Of a DNA stretch of 64,000 nt, positions 25,562 to 34,900 are shown piece by piece. The stretch lies in assembly GCF_000341145.1 (NCBI RefSeq), contig NZ_ANBE01000004.1:58599-122598 (forward strand). Reading direction: 5' to 3'. Under the pieces are notes generated by a model. It was not told the DNA's origin, made no database searches, and worked only from the letters and a program-made list of their open reading frames with translations. The translations under genes were made by a program, and so were the position numbers. Position 1 is the stretch's first letter. Every line of letters starts with the position of its first letter. Source of the stretch: Nocardiopsis xinjiangensis YIM 90004. Its GTDB lineage: Bacteria > Actinomycetota > Actinomycetes > Streptosporangiales > Streptosporangiaceae.

Positions 25562-26400
25562 GTGCGCTGCTGTACCGGGGCCTCTTCGACGACGCCGCGC
25601 TCTTTCCGCCCGGCAACGCGCCCCTGGGACAGGCCCTGCCCGCCCACCGCGAACACCGGACCGGGCACCGCGCCCGGTACGTGGGCCCCTTCCTGGTCTC
25701 CGACGCGCGTGTGGCCGAGTTGCGCACACTGCTGGACCGGGAGGAGGGCGAGCACGAGCCGCTGGAGACCGTGGTCACCGTCCCCGGCGGGGCCGAGGCC
25801 GTCCCTGAGGCCGTGGCCGCCGCCGACGACGCGCGCCTGCGCCTGGTCGGGCTGGAAGTGGCCGCCGCGCCCGGCGGGGTCGGCGACGTGACCGAGGCGC
25901 TGGCCCGCCACCTGCCCGCGGGGGCGAGCGCCTACGTGGAGATCTCCCGCCAGGGCCAGGTCCCCCACGACCTGGCCGAACTCGCCGGCACCGGCCACCA
26001 CGCCAAGTTCCGCACCGGTGGTGTCGTCGCACAGGCCCATCCGGGCGAGGCCGAACTCGCCGCGAACCTGCACGCCACCGTCGGTGCCGGAGCCTCCTTC
26101 AAGTGCACCGCCGGGCTGCACCACGCCGTACGCCACACCACCCCCGAGGGGTTCGAGCAGCACGGGTTCCTCAACGTGCTGCTGGCCACCTCCGCCCTGC
26201 TGGAGGGGGCCACGGCCGCCGAGGCCGAGGCGGTGCTCGCCGAACGCGACGGGCCGGTCCTGGCCGGCGCTGCTTCCCGCATCACCGGGGAGCGGGCCGA
26301 GCAGGTGCGGGCCACCTTCCACTCCTTCGGCACGTGCAGCATCACCGAGCCGCTGGAGGACCTGGTGGTCCTCGGCGCGCTGCCGACGACCACACCCTGA
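25558..26400 (+). CDS. Unassigned conserved protein between homogentisate dioxygenase and fumarylacetoacetase
   Basis: A 280-residue soluble protein whose function I do not recognise. It starts YRGLFDDAALFPPGNAPL and shows alternating strand/helix segments (GPFLVSDARVAELR, LETVVTVPGG, RLVGLEVAAAP, AYVEISRQG, HHAKFRTGGV, ASFKCTAGLHHAVRH), a spacing that suggests a TIM-barrel-like fold (inference). KFRTGG and FKCTAGLHH contain conserved-looking Lys, Cys and His. Start and stop are locked into the operon: ATG overlaps the hmgA stop and fahA begins 27 bases after its end. Because maleylacetoacetate isomerase is otherwise missing, this protein is a candidate for that step or for an auxiliary role. 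Confidence 0.75.
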   Translation: MSALLYRGLFDDAALFPPGNAPLGQALPAHREHRTGHRARYVGPFLVSDARVAELRTLLDREEGEHEPLETVVTVPGGAEAVPEAVAAADDARLRLVGLEVAAAPGGVGDVTEALARHLPAGASAYVEISRQGQVPHDLAELAGTGHHAKFRTGGVVAQAHPGEAELAANLHATVGAGASFKCTAGLHHAVRHTTPEGFEQHGFLNVLLATSALLEGATAAEAEAVLAERDGPVLAGAASRITGERAEQVRATFHSFGTCSITEPLEDLVVLGALPTTTP

Positions 26401-26427
26401 GCACCCACACACGAAAGCGACATCCTG

Positions 26428-27645
26428 ATGCCCGAAAGCTGGCTCGACCTGGCGCCGGACGCCGAGTTCGGCCTGGCCACCCTGCCCTACGGTGTGTTCA
26501 GCACCGACATCCAGGGCAGCGACCGCCGCACCGGTGTGGCGATCGGTACCTACGTGCTCGACCTGGGCGCTGCCGCCCGCGCCGCGGGCGCACCCTTCGC
26601 CGACCTGGTCCAGGGCCCCTCCCTGGACACGCTCATGGGGGCCGGGCGCCCGGTCTGGGACCAGGTGCGCAGGGCCCTGCAGACCTGGCTGACCGACCCC
26701 GGCTTCGAGGAGACGGTGCGCCCGCACCTGGTGGAGCGTTCCTCGGTGAGGCTGCATCTGCCCTTCACCGTCGCCGACTACGTGGACTTCTACGCCTCCG
26801 AGTACCACGCCTCCAACGTGGGACGCATCTTCCGGCCCGAGCAGGAGCCGCTGACCCCCAACTGGAAGCACCTGCCGATCGGCTACCACGGCCGGGCCGG
26901 AACCGTGGTGGTCTCGGGCACCGAGGTGGTGCGCCCCAGCGGCCAGCGCAGACCCCCGGGCACCGACGCGCCGGTCTTCGGTGCGTCGGCGCGCCTGGAC
27001 ATCGAGGCCGAGGTCGGCTTCGTGGTGGGCACGCCCAGCCCGATGGGTGAGTCGGTCCCGGTGGACTCCTTCGCCGAGCACGTCTTCGGGGTGTTCCTGC
27101 TCAACGACTGGTCCTCGCGCGACCTGCAGGCCTGGGAGTACGTACCGCTGGGGCCCTTCCTGGGCAAGTCGTTCGCGACCTCGGTCTCGCCGTGGATCGT
27201 GCCGGTGGCGGCCCTGGAAGCAGCCCGGGTGGCCCAGCCCGCGCAGGACCCCGAGCCGCTGCCGTACCTGAGGGCTTCCCAGCCTTGGGGGCTGGACCTG
27301 CAGTTGGAGGTGCACCTGAACGGGCACCGGGTGGCGAGCCCGCCGTTCTCGGCGATGTATTGGACCGCGGCCCAGCAGCTGGCGCACATGACCGTCAACG
27401 GGGCCTGCCTGCGCACCGGCGACGTGTTCGCCTCCGGCACGGTCAGCGGCCCCGAACCCGAGCAGCGCGGGTGTCTCCTGGAACTGACGTGGAGCGGCAA
27501 GGACCCCATCACGCTGCCCGACGGGAGCGAGCGCACGTTCCTGGAGGACGGTGACGAGGTCACCATCACCGCGACCGCGCCCGGTCCGGACGGGGCCCGG
27601 GTGCACTTCGGCCGGGTGCACGGGCGGATCCTGCCCGCCCGTTGA
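26428..27645 (+). CDS. fahA: Fumarylacetoacetase
   Basis: A 405-residue enzyme that hydrolyses fumarylacetoacetate to fumarate and acetoacetate, the last step of homogentisate breakdown. DFYASEYHASNVGRIF contains the metal-binding Asp; LPIGYHGRAGTVVVSG the catalytic His; and FLLNDWSSRDLQAWEYVPLG with FLGKSFATSVSPWIV the acidic metal ligand, Arg and Lys of the active site. N-terminal SH3-like domain precedes the beta-roll. It closes the operon, and a strong hairpin terminator follows. Confidence 0.93.
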   Translation: MPESWLDLAPDAEFGLATLPYGVFSTDIQGSDRRTGVAIGTYVLDLGAAARAAGAPFADLVQGPSLDTLMGAGRPVWDQVRRALQTWLTDPGFEETVRPHLVERSSVRLHLPFTVADYVDFYASEYHASNVGRIFRPEQEPLTPNWKHLPIGYHGRAGTVVVSGTEVVRPSGQRRPPGTDAPVFGASARLDIEAEVGFVVGTPSPMGESVPVDSFAEHVFGVFLLNDWSSRDLQAWEYVPLGPFLGKSFATSVSPWIVPVAALEAARVAQPAQDPEPLPYLRASQPWGLDLQLEVHLNGHRVASPPFSAMYWTAAQQLAHMTVNGACLRTGDVFASGTVSGPEPEQRGCLLELTWSGKDPITLPDGSERTFLEDGDEVTITATAPGPDGARVHFGRVHGRILPAR

Positions 27646-27727
27646 GCCGGCCGGGGGTGAGGAGCAGGGCCCCGTTCGGGACCACGCCAGCTCCTGTCGG
27701 CGCGGTGTTTCTTCGCCCGTGACCACG

Positions 27728-27759
27728 AGCGCCCGCATCGGAGGACCGGTGCGGGCGCT
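27728..27759. terminator. 14-bp stem hairpin terminator between convergent genes
   Basis: Arms AGCGCCCGCATCGG (27728-27741) and CCGGTGCGGGCGCT (27746-27759) pair along their whole length with one G-T wobble around an AGGA loop. It lies between the ends of fahA and the metal ATPase gene and can serve both strands. No T-run follows, as is common in this GC class. Confidence 0.75.
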
Positions 27760-27876
27760 TCTCGCGCCCGGCCACCGGCCCGCGCGTGCCGAAGCCTGCT
27801 GATCGCCGTGCCCTCCGAAGCCCCTCGGGAGGACCTTCGCTTCGGAGGAGGACCCTTCCTCTCCCCCCGTCCCCTC

Positions 27877-29844
27877 TCATGCCGTCGAGCGCTGCGGCTC
27901 GGGTGCTGCGGGCGTGCTGGTTACGTCCACCCCCAGTTTGCGGGTGCGTCCGGCACGGATGCCGTTGCCGATGACCACGACCTCGGCCACCTCGTGCACC
28001 AGAACGACCGCGGCCAGCCCGAGAACCCCCAGCAGCGCCAGGGGCATCAGACCGATGATGAGGGCCAGAGACAACCCCACGCTCTGCCACATGATCGCCC
28101 GGCAGCGCCGGGCGTGCGCCAGGACCCGGGGCAAGTGGCGCAGGTCCTCGCCCATCAGCGCCACATCGGCGGTCTCGATGGCCACGTCCGTGCCCATCGC
28201 TCCCATGGCGATCCCCAGGTCGGCGGTGGCCAGGGCCGGAGCGTCGTTGACCCCGTCGCCGACCATCGCCACCGGGCCGTGCGCGCGCAGCCGGCCGACG
28301 ATGCGGGACTTGTCCTCGGGGCGCAGTTCGGCGTGCACGTCGTCCGGGTCGATGCCCGCCTCGGTGGCCAGGGCCGTGGCGGTGGCCTGATGGTCTCCGG
28401 TGAGCATCACGACCCGGTGGCCCGCGCTGCGCAGGGAGGTGAGGACCTCGCCTGCTTCGGGGCGCAGTTCGTCGCGCACCGCGATGACGCCCAACAGCGC
28501 GCCGTCGTCTTCGACCAGGACGGCGGTGGCGCCGGTGTGCTGTATCCGTTCCACGTCCTCGGCCAGGGGGCCGGGGGCGATCCACCCCGGTCGGCCCAGT
28601 CGCACGCGGCGACCGTGCAGCCTACCGGTGAGACCGGCACCCGGGAGCGCTTCGACCTGCTCGGCCCGTTCCGGAACGGGGGCTGCGGCAAGGACGGCAC
28701 GGGCCAACGGGTGTTCGCTGCGCTCCTCCAGCGCGGCGGCCACCGCCAGCACCTCCTCGGTCGAGGCCCCGGGAGCCGGTGCCGTCTCGATGACGGCCGG
28801 ACGGTTGCGGGTCAGGGTGCCGGTCTTGTCCAGTGCGATGGTCCTGATGCGGCCCATGGCTTCCAGCGCGGCGCCTCCCTTGACCAGGATGCCGTGCTTG
28901 GAGGCGGCGCCGACAGCGGCCACCACGGTGACGGGAACGGAGATGGCCAAGGCGCACGGGGAGGCGGCCACCAGTACGACCAGGGCGCGTTCGACCCAGG
29001 TCAGCGGGTCACCGAACAGGGCTCCCAGAGCGGCGATGAGCGCGGCGGTGACCATCACACCGGGCACCAGGGGTTTGGCGACACGGTCGGCCAGGCGCTG
29101 GCCGGCGCCCTTGCGGGCCTGCTCGGCCTCCACGATGGAGACGATGCGGGCCAGGGAATTGTCGGCCGCGGTGCTGGTGACCGTGATCTCCAGGACGCCG
29201 GTGCCGTTGACGGATCCGGCGAACACCTCCTCACCCGGGCCGGCCTCGAGGGGAACGGACTCGCCGGTGATGGCGGAGGTGTCCAGGCTGGTGTGCCCGG
29301 AGGCGATACGGCCGTCGGTGGCCAGACGCTCACCGGGACGCAACACCAGCGTGTCGCCCACGACCAGGCCGGCCGGGTCGATGCGCTGCTCGGTACCCTC
29401 GCGCAGCACACCGGCTTGGTCGGGGACCAGGTCGAGCAGAGCGCGCAGGCCACGCCGGGTGCGGGCCACGGAGTACTCTTCCAGCCCTTCGGCGATGGTG
29501 TAGAGCACGGCCAGCATCGCGGCCTCGCCCACCTCCCCGAGGAGCACGGCACCGATGGCGGCGATGCTCATCAGGGTGCCCACGCCGATCCGGCCCTGGG
29601 CCGAGCTGTGCACGGCGGAGGGGATGAACGTCCATCCCGCGACGGCCAGTGCGGCGGCCTGCAGCACCAGCTCTGCCAGGTCGGGGGCCCCGGCCCAGCC
29701 TGCGCCGTAGCCGGCCAGCAGAAGCAGTGCTGCCACGGCGGCGAATCGGATCTCGCCCACCTGCCACAGCGTTTCCGGCTCGTGTCTTTCGTCTTCTTCT
29801 CCTGTGCTGGGCTCGCCGCCGCTGCAGCCGCACGCCTCACTCAC
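27877..29844 (-). CDS. P1B-type heavy-metal-exporting ATPase
   Basis: A 655-residue metal-translocating P-type ATPase. It has about eight helices, the actuator motif TGESVPLEAG, the metal-site helix ASPCALAISVPVT (SPC type), the phosphorylation motif DKTGTLTRN, the P1B signature SEHPLARAV and the hinge MVGDGVNDAPAL. The last-but-one helix has LVHEVAEVVVIGNGIRAGR. There is no N-terminal heavy-metal-associated domain; instead a short Cys-rich head, CGCSGG. With a CmtR-type sensor upstream, Cd2+/Pb2+ or Zn2+/Co2+ efflux is most likely. GTG 29844 overlaps the end of the sensor gene by eight bases, so they form an operon. Confidence 0.9.
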   Translation of the reverse strand: MSEACGCSGGEPSTGEEDERHEPETLWQVGEIRFAAVAALLLLAGYGAGWAGAPDLAELVLQAAALAVAGWTFIPSAVHSSAQGRIGVGTLMSIAAIGAVLLGEVGEAAMLAVLYTIAEGLEEYSVARTRRGLRALLDLVPDQAGVLREGTEQRIDPAGLVVGDTLVLRPGERLATDGRIASGHTSLDTSAITGESVPLEAGPGEEVFAGSVNGTGVLEITVTSTAADNSLARIVSIVEAEQARKGAGQRLADRVAKPLVPGVMVTAALIAALGALFGDPLTWVERALVVLVAASPCALAISVPVTVVAAVGAASKHGILVKGGAALEAMGRIRTIALDKTGTLTRNRPAVIETAPAPGASTEEVLAVAAALEERSEHPLARAVLAAAPVPERAEQVEALPGAGLTGRLHGRRVRLGRPGWIAPGPLAEDVERIQHTGATAVLVEDDGALLGVIAVRDELRPEAGEVLTSLRSAGHRVVMLTGDHQATATALATEAGIDPDDVHAELRPEDKSRIVGRLRAHGPVAMVGDGVNDAPALATADLGIAMGAMGTDVAIETADVALMGEDLRHLPRVLAHARRCRAIMWQSVGLSLALIIGLMPLALLGVLGLAAVVLVHEVAEVVVIGNGIRAGRTRKLGVDVTSTPAAPEPQRSTA

Positions 29845-30229
29845 CGCGCCGCTCCTGCCTCGTCGTCGCGGTTCGGCTGTCGGTCCCGTAGTTGGGGCAC
29901 AGCGCGACCGCGTTGCCGGTCGCGGCCAGGACCGTCTCGGCGGCCGAAAGCACGTCCAGCAGTTCGGGCCGAGCCAGGGAGTAGAACACCTGCCGTCCCT
30001 CGGGGCGGCCGTTGACCAGGCCGCAGTCGCGCAGGCACGCCACGTGCTTGGAGACCGTGGATTGGGCCAGCCCGAGCTGGGCCATCAGGTCGGCCACTCG
30101 TGCCTCACCCTCGGCCAGGCGGCGCACGATGGTCAGTCTGGTGCCGTCGGAGAGGCTGTGGAAGAGGGCTTCGGCAGCGCTGTTTCCTTCGGGCGGGGCA
30201 ACGCATCCGCTCGCATTATTCATCACCAT
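29837..30229 (-). CDS. cmtR: CmtR-like ArsR/SmtB family metal sensor
   Basis: A 130-residue winged-helix repressor. The recognition helix reads LGLAQSTVSKHVACLRDCG, placing Cys at 65 and 69, and a further Cys at 111 lies in VALCPNYG. Mycobacterial CmtR uses C57, C61 and C102 with nearly the same spacing (4 and 41 residues; here 4 and 42) to bind Cd2+ or Pb2+. Metal binding releases DNA and induces the efflux pump encoded next. The ATG at 30229 or 30223 could be used. Confidence 0.9.
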   Translation of the reverse strand: MVMNNASGCVAPPEGNSAAEALFHSLSDGTRLTIVRRLAEGEARVADLMAQLGLAQSTVSKHVACLRDCGLVNGRPEGRQVFYSLARPELLDVLSAAETVLAATGNAVALCPNYGTDSRTATTRQERRGE

Positions 30230-30256
30230 ATGGCGATGGTATCTCAGTATGGCGAT
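30229..30256 (+). repeat. Direct repeat TATGGCGAT at the cmtR promoter
   Basis: TATGGCGAT occurs at 30229-30237 and 30248-30256, 19 bp apart start to start, overlapping the first codons and upstream region of the metal-sensor gene. This AT-rich island is the likely promoter and autoregulatory site; phasing of about two helical turns would suit two repressor contacts. Confidence 0.45.
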
Positions 30257-30274
30257 TATGAAAGATGGGTGTGT

Positions 30275-31177
30275 TCACGAACAGCGCGGAGTCAGGTGCA
30301 ACTCCTCCAAGACACGGACCACCCGTGAGCGCTGGACCGTGGTGAGCCCTTGGACCGGGCGGGGCAGGCAGCGCGCGGCGACCAGCCCCAGGTGTTCGGC
30401 GATCGCCGCCGTCACGCGCAGGCTCCCGTGGGCGGCGAACAGGTCCCACAGCGGTTGCAGCCGCACCGACTCGGCCACGGCACTCCGGGCCGCGCCCTGC
30501 TGGGCGGCACGGACCAGAGGTACCGCGGCGCCGGGCACAGTGCCGCCCACGACGGAGAACCAGGTCCGGCAGCCGGCGTTCAGCCCGGTGGCGGCGCTGC
30601 CGTCACCGGAGACACCGATACGCACGTGCTCGGGGACCACCCGGGCGATCGCGGCCACGTGGTCGCGGGCGGCGGCCGGATCCAGCGGGACCGGAGGAAT
30701 CTTGATCGCGGCCACGTTCGGCAGCTCCGCAATACGCGCATACAGCTCGAGAGAGAACGTGAAGTGCGTCGTGCCCGGATTGTCGTAGACCACCAGTGGC
30801 ACCGACAGGTCCGCGGTGACGTCCTTATAGAGCCCGAACACCTCGTCCTCGGTGAGCGCCTGGTAACTCATCGGGGCCAGCAGCACGCCGGCGGCGCCGG
30901 CCTCCTGGGAGTCCTCGGCCAAGGCCCGCACCTGAGAGGTACGCAAGGCCCCGATGCCCACGATCACCGGCGTCCCCGCCGCCGAACGCACGGTGGCCCG
31001 GGCCACTCGGAAACGCTCCTGGCGGTCGAGATAGGCGTAGGAACCGGTCGATCCCAGCGCGCCGATCGAGTCGACACCCGCCTCGACCAGGCGGGTGATG
31101 AGACCGGCGTAGGCGCGCTCGTCGAAACGGTCCTCCTCCAACGGGGTCAAGGGGAAGGCACTCAGGCCGGTGAACAT
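30275..31177 (-). CDS. Dihydrodipicolinate synthase family (DapA/NanA superfamily) aldolase
   Basis: A 300-residue class I aldolase/lyase. GALGSTGSYAYLDRQER replaces the usual GTTGE substrate loop, VVYDNPGTT supplies the catalytic Tyr, and VAAIKIPP the Schiff-base Lys. True DapA would carry GTTGES; the change suggests a side-branch aldolase acting on another 2-keto acid. ATG at 31177 follows GGAGAG. No lysine-pathway genes are near, and the gene precedes the metal-sensor operon on the same strand only by order, separated from the sensor by the intergenic promoter. Confidence 0.8.
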   Translation of the reverse strand: MFTGLSAFPLTPLEEDRFDERAYAGLITRLVEAGVDSIGALGSTGSYAYLDRQERFRVARATVRSAAGTPVIVGIGALRTSQVRALAEDSQEAGAAGVLLAPMSYQALTEDEVFGLYKDVTADLSVPLVVYDNPGTTHFTFSLELYARIAELPNVAAIKIPPVPLDPAAARDHVAAIARVVPEHVRIGVSGDGSAATGLNAGCRTWFSVVGGTVPGAAVPLVRAAQQGAARSAVAESVRLQPLWDLFAAHGSLRVTAAIAEHLGLVAARCLPRPVQGLTTVQRSRVVRVLEELHLTPRCS

Positions 31178-31289
31178 GCTCTCTCCAGGCAGGTCGGGGC
31201 AACCGCAGGAAGCGTAACGCCTTGGCACGCCGGCCCTGCGGGCGAGCAGACCCCGCGCCGAGCCCCCATCGGGCGCCCGCCCGAGCCGC

Positions 31290-31595
31290 TCAGAAATCCT
31301 GGGAGGAGCCCGGAGCGAGCCCGGAACCGGAGCCCTTGTCCTGGACACGCCGGACATGGACCTGACGGGTGAGCCGGATCATCGGGCGGATCAGCAGCTC
31401 CACACTGCCCGCCAGGAAGCACCAGGTTCCGGCGGTGGTCAGGTCGGGGGAGAAGAACAGGATGCTGCCGACGATGAACCAGAGCGCGATCAGGATGTCG
31501 TTGGCGATGCTGAGGACCTCGTAGCGCCGGCGCAGGACCAGTTCGTCCCGGCCGATGTGCAGGGTCAGCGGGCGCTGCGGATCATGCTTGGGCAT
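31290..31595 (-). CDS. YrhK domain protein
   Basis: A 101-residue small membrane protein matching the YrhK-like family: RYEVLSIANDILIALWFIVG then FLAGSVELLIRPMIRLTR, giving two transmembrane helices joined by a short loop, with a charged N-terminus (IGRDELVLRRR). Function in the family is unknown. It lies 112 bases upstream of the aldolase gene on the same strand and may share its transcript. Confidence 0.8.
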   Translation of the reverse strand: MPKHDPQRPLTLHIGRDELVLRRRYEVLSIANDILIALWFIVGSILFFSPDLTTAGTWCFLAGSVELLIRPMIRLTRQVHVRRVQDKGSGSGLAPGSSQDF

Positions 31596-31719
31596 GCGGG
31601 TTCCCTCACGGTCTCGGCGGTCGGGGCCTGTGCTCCACCATCATCCGTGTCGGGCGCGCCCGCACAGTGGCGGCGGAGCGCTGTCGGCGCGTCGCCCGCA
31701 GGTCCGGACACCCGCATGG

Positions 31720-34700
31720 TCAGCGCCTCAGGCGCAGGGTCAGGATCTGGAAGGGCCGCAGGGAGAACACCGCGGTCCCGCCCTGAGGGGCGCCGGGACC
31801 GCCGGGCAGGTCCACGTCCAGTTCCGGGGCCTGCTCGTATCCTTCCTCGAGCAGGTTCACCGCCTCGATACCGCTCACGGGCACATGGGCCCGCAGCGTC
31901 GCACTCGCGCGCCCGCCCCGCGCCTCGTACAGGCGCACCACCACGTGGCCGGAGCGGTCGTCGGCGAGCTTGACCGACTCCACCACCACCCCGGGATCGT
32001 CCACACTCACCAGCGGCTCCACGGCACCGCCGGTGGCCCGCCGCCGGGGCAGGTTGATCCGATAGCCCTCGCGGACCGCGTCCTCGATGCCGGCGCCCGG
32101 GGCCAGCGCGTAGCCGAACCGGTGCTCGCCCTGGTCGGTGTCGGGGTCGGGAAAGCGCGGGGCGCGCAGCAGCGACAGCCGCACCGTCGTGGTGGTCCCG
32201 CCGTCCTCGCGCACGTCGCGGGTCACGTCGTGGCCGTAGGTGGAGTCGTTGAGCACCGCCAGCCCGTATCCCGGCTCGGCCACGTGCACCCACCGGTGCG
32301 CGCAGATCTCGAACTGGGCCGCGTCCCAAGAGGTATTGGTGTGCGTGGGACGTTTGACGTGCCCGAACTGGATCTCGCAGGAGGACTCGTGCGCGCGCAC
32401 GTCCAAGGGGAAGGCCGCCTTGAGCAGTTTCTCCCGCTCGTACCAGTGCACGACCGTCTCCACGTCCAGGCGCCGTGCGCCCGCCTGCAACGTGAGCACC
32501 TGGCTCAGGTGCGAGCGGCCGAAGGACCGTCTCACACGCACGGCGCCGGCGTGCTCGTCCCCCTCGGCGCGTACCGCTTCGACGGAGTCGGCCTCGGCCA
32601 GGTCCACGGCGGTGTTGCGGTAGAAGGCGTCCACGTCCCAGGCGTCCCACTGGTTGGGCACATCCTGGTGCAGTTGGAGCAGGTTGCCCACTTGGCCCGG
32701 CGCCAGTGCCTGGCGTCCCTGGACCAGATCCAGCACCGAGGTGAGCAGGCCCCGCCCGTCCACCCGCACGCGCAGGAGCCCGTTGTCGAGGAGGAAGCCC
32801 TCCTCGGACTCGGCGACCTGGACCGGGACGGCCGGACGGGCCCGGTCCAGGGGCAGGGCACCCAGCGCCGGGACGCCCTCGCGCGGGTGCGGGCAGGGGT
32901 TGAACAGGACCTCCTGGTCCTCACCGGCGCCTCGGCCCAGAGCATCTTGGGCTGCGGTGACCAGAGCGGTCAGCTCCTCGGCGGCCCGCGCGTAGGACCG
33001 GGCGGCCTCCCGGTGCACCCAGGCGATGGAAGTGCCGGGCAGGATGTCGTGGAACTGGTTGAGCAGCACCGTGCGCCACAGCTCCTCGAGCTGCTCGTAG
33101 GGGTAGGCCGCACCGGTGCGTACCGCTGCGGTGGCCGCCCACAGTTCGGCCTCGCGCAGCAGGTGCTCGCAGCGGCGGTTGCCCTGCTTGGTGGCGGCCT
33201 GGCTGGTGTAGGTGCCCCGGTGCAACTCCAGGTACAGCTCGCCCCACCACACCGGTGCCTGCGGGTACTCCTCGTGGGCGCGGGCGAAGAAGGCCTCGGG
33301 GCGTTCGATGTGCACCCGGGGCGAGCCCTCCAGGTCGCGCAGGCGCGCGGCCCGGCCCAGCATCTCGCGGGTGGGCCCGCCGCCGCCGTCGCCGTGGCCG
33401 AAGGGCACCAGGGAGTGGGAGGAGCCGCCCTTGTCGCGGAAGGTGCGTGAGGCGTGGGCGAGCTCGGCGCCGGTGAGTTCGGCGTTGTAGGTGTCCACCG
33501 GTGGGAAGTGGGTGAACACGCGCGAGCCGTCCAGGCCCTCCCACCAGAACGTGTGGTGGGGAAAGGCGTTGGTCCGGTTCCAGGAGATCTTCTGGGTCAG
33601 GAACCAGCGCGAGCCGGACAGGCGCACCAGTTGGGGCAGGGCAGCGGAGTAGCCGAAGGAGTCGGGCAGCCACACCTCCTGGGTGTCCACGCCCAGTTCG
33701 TCGCGGAAGAAGCGTTTTCCGAAACTGAATTGGCGGGCCAGGGCCTCAGAGCCCGGCATGTTGGTGTCCGACTCCACCCACATGCCGCCGACAGGGACGA
33801 GTCGTCCCTCGCGGGCGGCCTGTGCGACCTGGGCGAACAGGTCGGGTTCGTGGTCCTTGAGCCAGGACCACTGCTGGGCCTGGCTCATCGCGAACACGAA
33901 CCCGGGGTGCTCGCGGGCCAGGGAGAGGGCGTTGGCGCTGGTGCGCACGACCTTGCGCACGGTCTCGCGCAGCGGCCAGAGCCAGGCGGAATCGATGTGG
34001 GCGTGCCCGACGGCCGAGACGCGGTGGGCGCCGGCCGCGGCGGGAGAAGCCAGGGCCGGGGCCAGGAGCGCGCGGGCACGCCGGGCGGTGGCGGGTACGT
34101 CCTGCAGGTCCAGGGCGTCCAGGGTGCGTTCGAGGGCGCGCAGCAGGTCCCAGCGGCGAGGGTCGCCGATCTCGAGTTCGCGCATGAGGTCGCCGGCGAC
34201 CTGCAGATCCAGGGCCAGTTCCCACACTTGGTGCTCGAAGACGGCCAGGTCGGCGCGGGCGAGCCGGTAGAGCGGTTCGTCCTCGGGCCCGCGCCCGGAA
34301 CCCCGGTCGGTGGGACGGAAGGGAGGATGGCCCAGGATGAGCGGGTTGGCGGCGGCCTCCACATGCAGGGTCAGGTCCTCGCCGCCGTGGGCCCGGCCGG
34401 TGACGGGCACCCAGGCGTTGCGGGGGTTGAGCCCTTTGACGACGGTGCCGTCGGGGCGCCGGACGAGCCCTTCGGCCTGGAAGCCGGGGGTGGCGGGGGT
34501 GAAGCCGAGGTCGACCAGAGCCTCCACCCTCTGCCCGGCCCAGGTCTCGGGCACGCGCCCGCGCAGGCGGAACCAGGTCGTGCCCCAGGCCGGGCCCCAC
34601 GCCTGGCCGACGCGGGCGGGTGTGTAGGAGGCGGCGATCCCTTCGGCGGCGGGGACCGGTTCGCCGGGCGCGTCCCAGCGCGCTACGTCCAGGGGAGCCG

Positions 34701-34782
34701 TTCGGGTGTGCACCGCGGGCCAGATGCGCTCGGTCAGTACCCGGTCCAGTCGTGCTTCGTTCAGCCGCCGCTCATCGTGCAC
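31720..34782 (-). CDS. GH38 alpha-mannosidase
   Basis: A 1020-residue glycoside hydrolase of family 38. The catalytic-domain motifs are clear: AVGHAHIDSAWLWPLRETV (zinc-binding His and Asp), VWLPDSFGYSAALPQL (nucleophile Asp), and AVEGMWVESD-like GGMWVESDTNMPG. The C-terminal beta-sandwich domains run from about residue 640. No signal peptide is visible, so it probably trims mannosides inside the cell after uptake, or recycles mannose-containing cell material. GTG at 34782 is the likely start. Neighbouring genes give no pathway clue. Confidence 0.9.
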   Translation of the reverse strand: MHDERRLNEARLDRVLTERIWPAVHTRTAPLDVARWDAPGEPVPAAEGIAASYTPARVGQAWGPAWGTTWFRLRGRVPETWAGQRVEALVDLGFTPATPGFQAEGLVRRPDGTVVKGLNPRNAWVPVTGRAHGGEDLTLHVEAAANPLILGHPPFRPTDRGSGRGPEDEPLYRLARADLAVFEHQVWELALDLQVAGDLMRELEIGDPRRWDLLRALERTLDALDLQDVPATARRARALLAPALASPAAAGAHRVSAVGHAHIDSAWLWPLRETVRKVVRTSANALSLAREHPGFVFAMSQAQQWSWLKDHEPDLFAQVAQAAREGRLVPVGGMWVESDTNMPGSEALARQFSFGKRFFRDELGVDTQEVWLPDSFGYSAALPQLVRLSGSRWFLTQKISWNRTNAFPHHTFWWEGLDGSRVFTHFPPVDTYNAELTGAELAHASRTFRDKGGSSHSLVPFGHGDGGGGPTREMLGRAARLRDLEGSPRVHIERPEAFFARAHEEYPQAPVWWGELYLELHRGTYTSQAATKQGNRRCEHLLREAELWAATAAVRTGAAYPYEQLEELWRTVLLNQFHDILPGTSIAWVHREAARSYARAAEELTALVTAAQDALGRGAGEDQEVLFNPCPHPREGVPALGALPLDRARPAVPVQVAESEEGFLLDNGLLRVRVDGRGLLTSVLDLVQGRQALAPGQVGNLLQLHQDVPNQWDAWDVDAFYRNTAVDLAEADSVEAVRAEGDEHAGAVRVRRSFGRSHLSQVLTLQAGARRLDVETVVHWYEREKLLKAAFPLDVRAHESSCEIQFGHVKRPTHTNTSWDAAQFEICAHRWVHVAEPGYGLAVLNDSTYGHDVTRDVREDGGTTTTVRLSLLRAPRFPDPDTDQGEHRFGYALAPGAGIEDAVREGYRINLPRRRATGGAVEPLVSVDDPGVVVESVKLADDRSGHVVVRLYEARGGRASATLRAHVPVSGIEAVNLLEEGYEQAPELDVDLPGGPGAPQGGTAVFSLRPFQILTLRLRR

Positions 34783-34900
34783 GGTGGTCCCCGTTCGGTC
34801 GTCGTGGCCGGCCCACGCCGGTCACGCTGCCAGCGACCGGGGGCGCGGTCAACGGTCGGGCCGGGGCGTGGCCACCGTGTCCGGAAGCGGGGGAAGGCTC

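Noticed and set aside
22580..25729. Long open frame of about 1050 codons on the minus strand
   Set aside because: Antisense to the monooxygenase and homogentisate dioxygenase, whose motifs are unambiguous; the sequence is Gly/Val/His-rich without recognisable fold.
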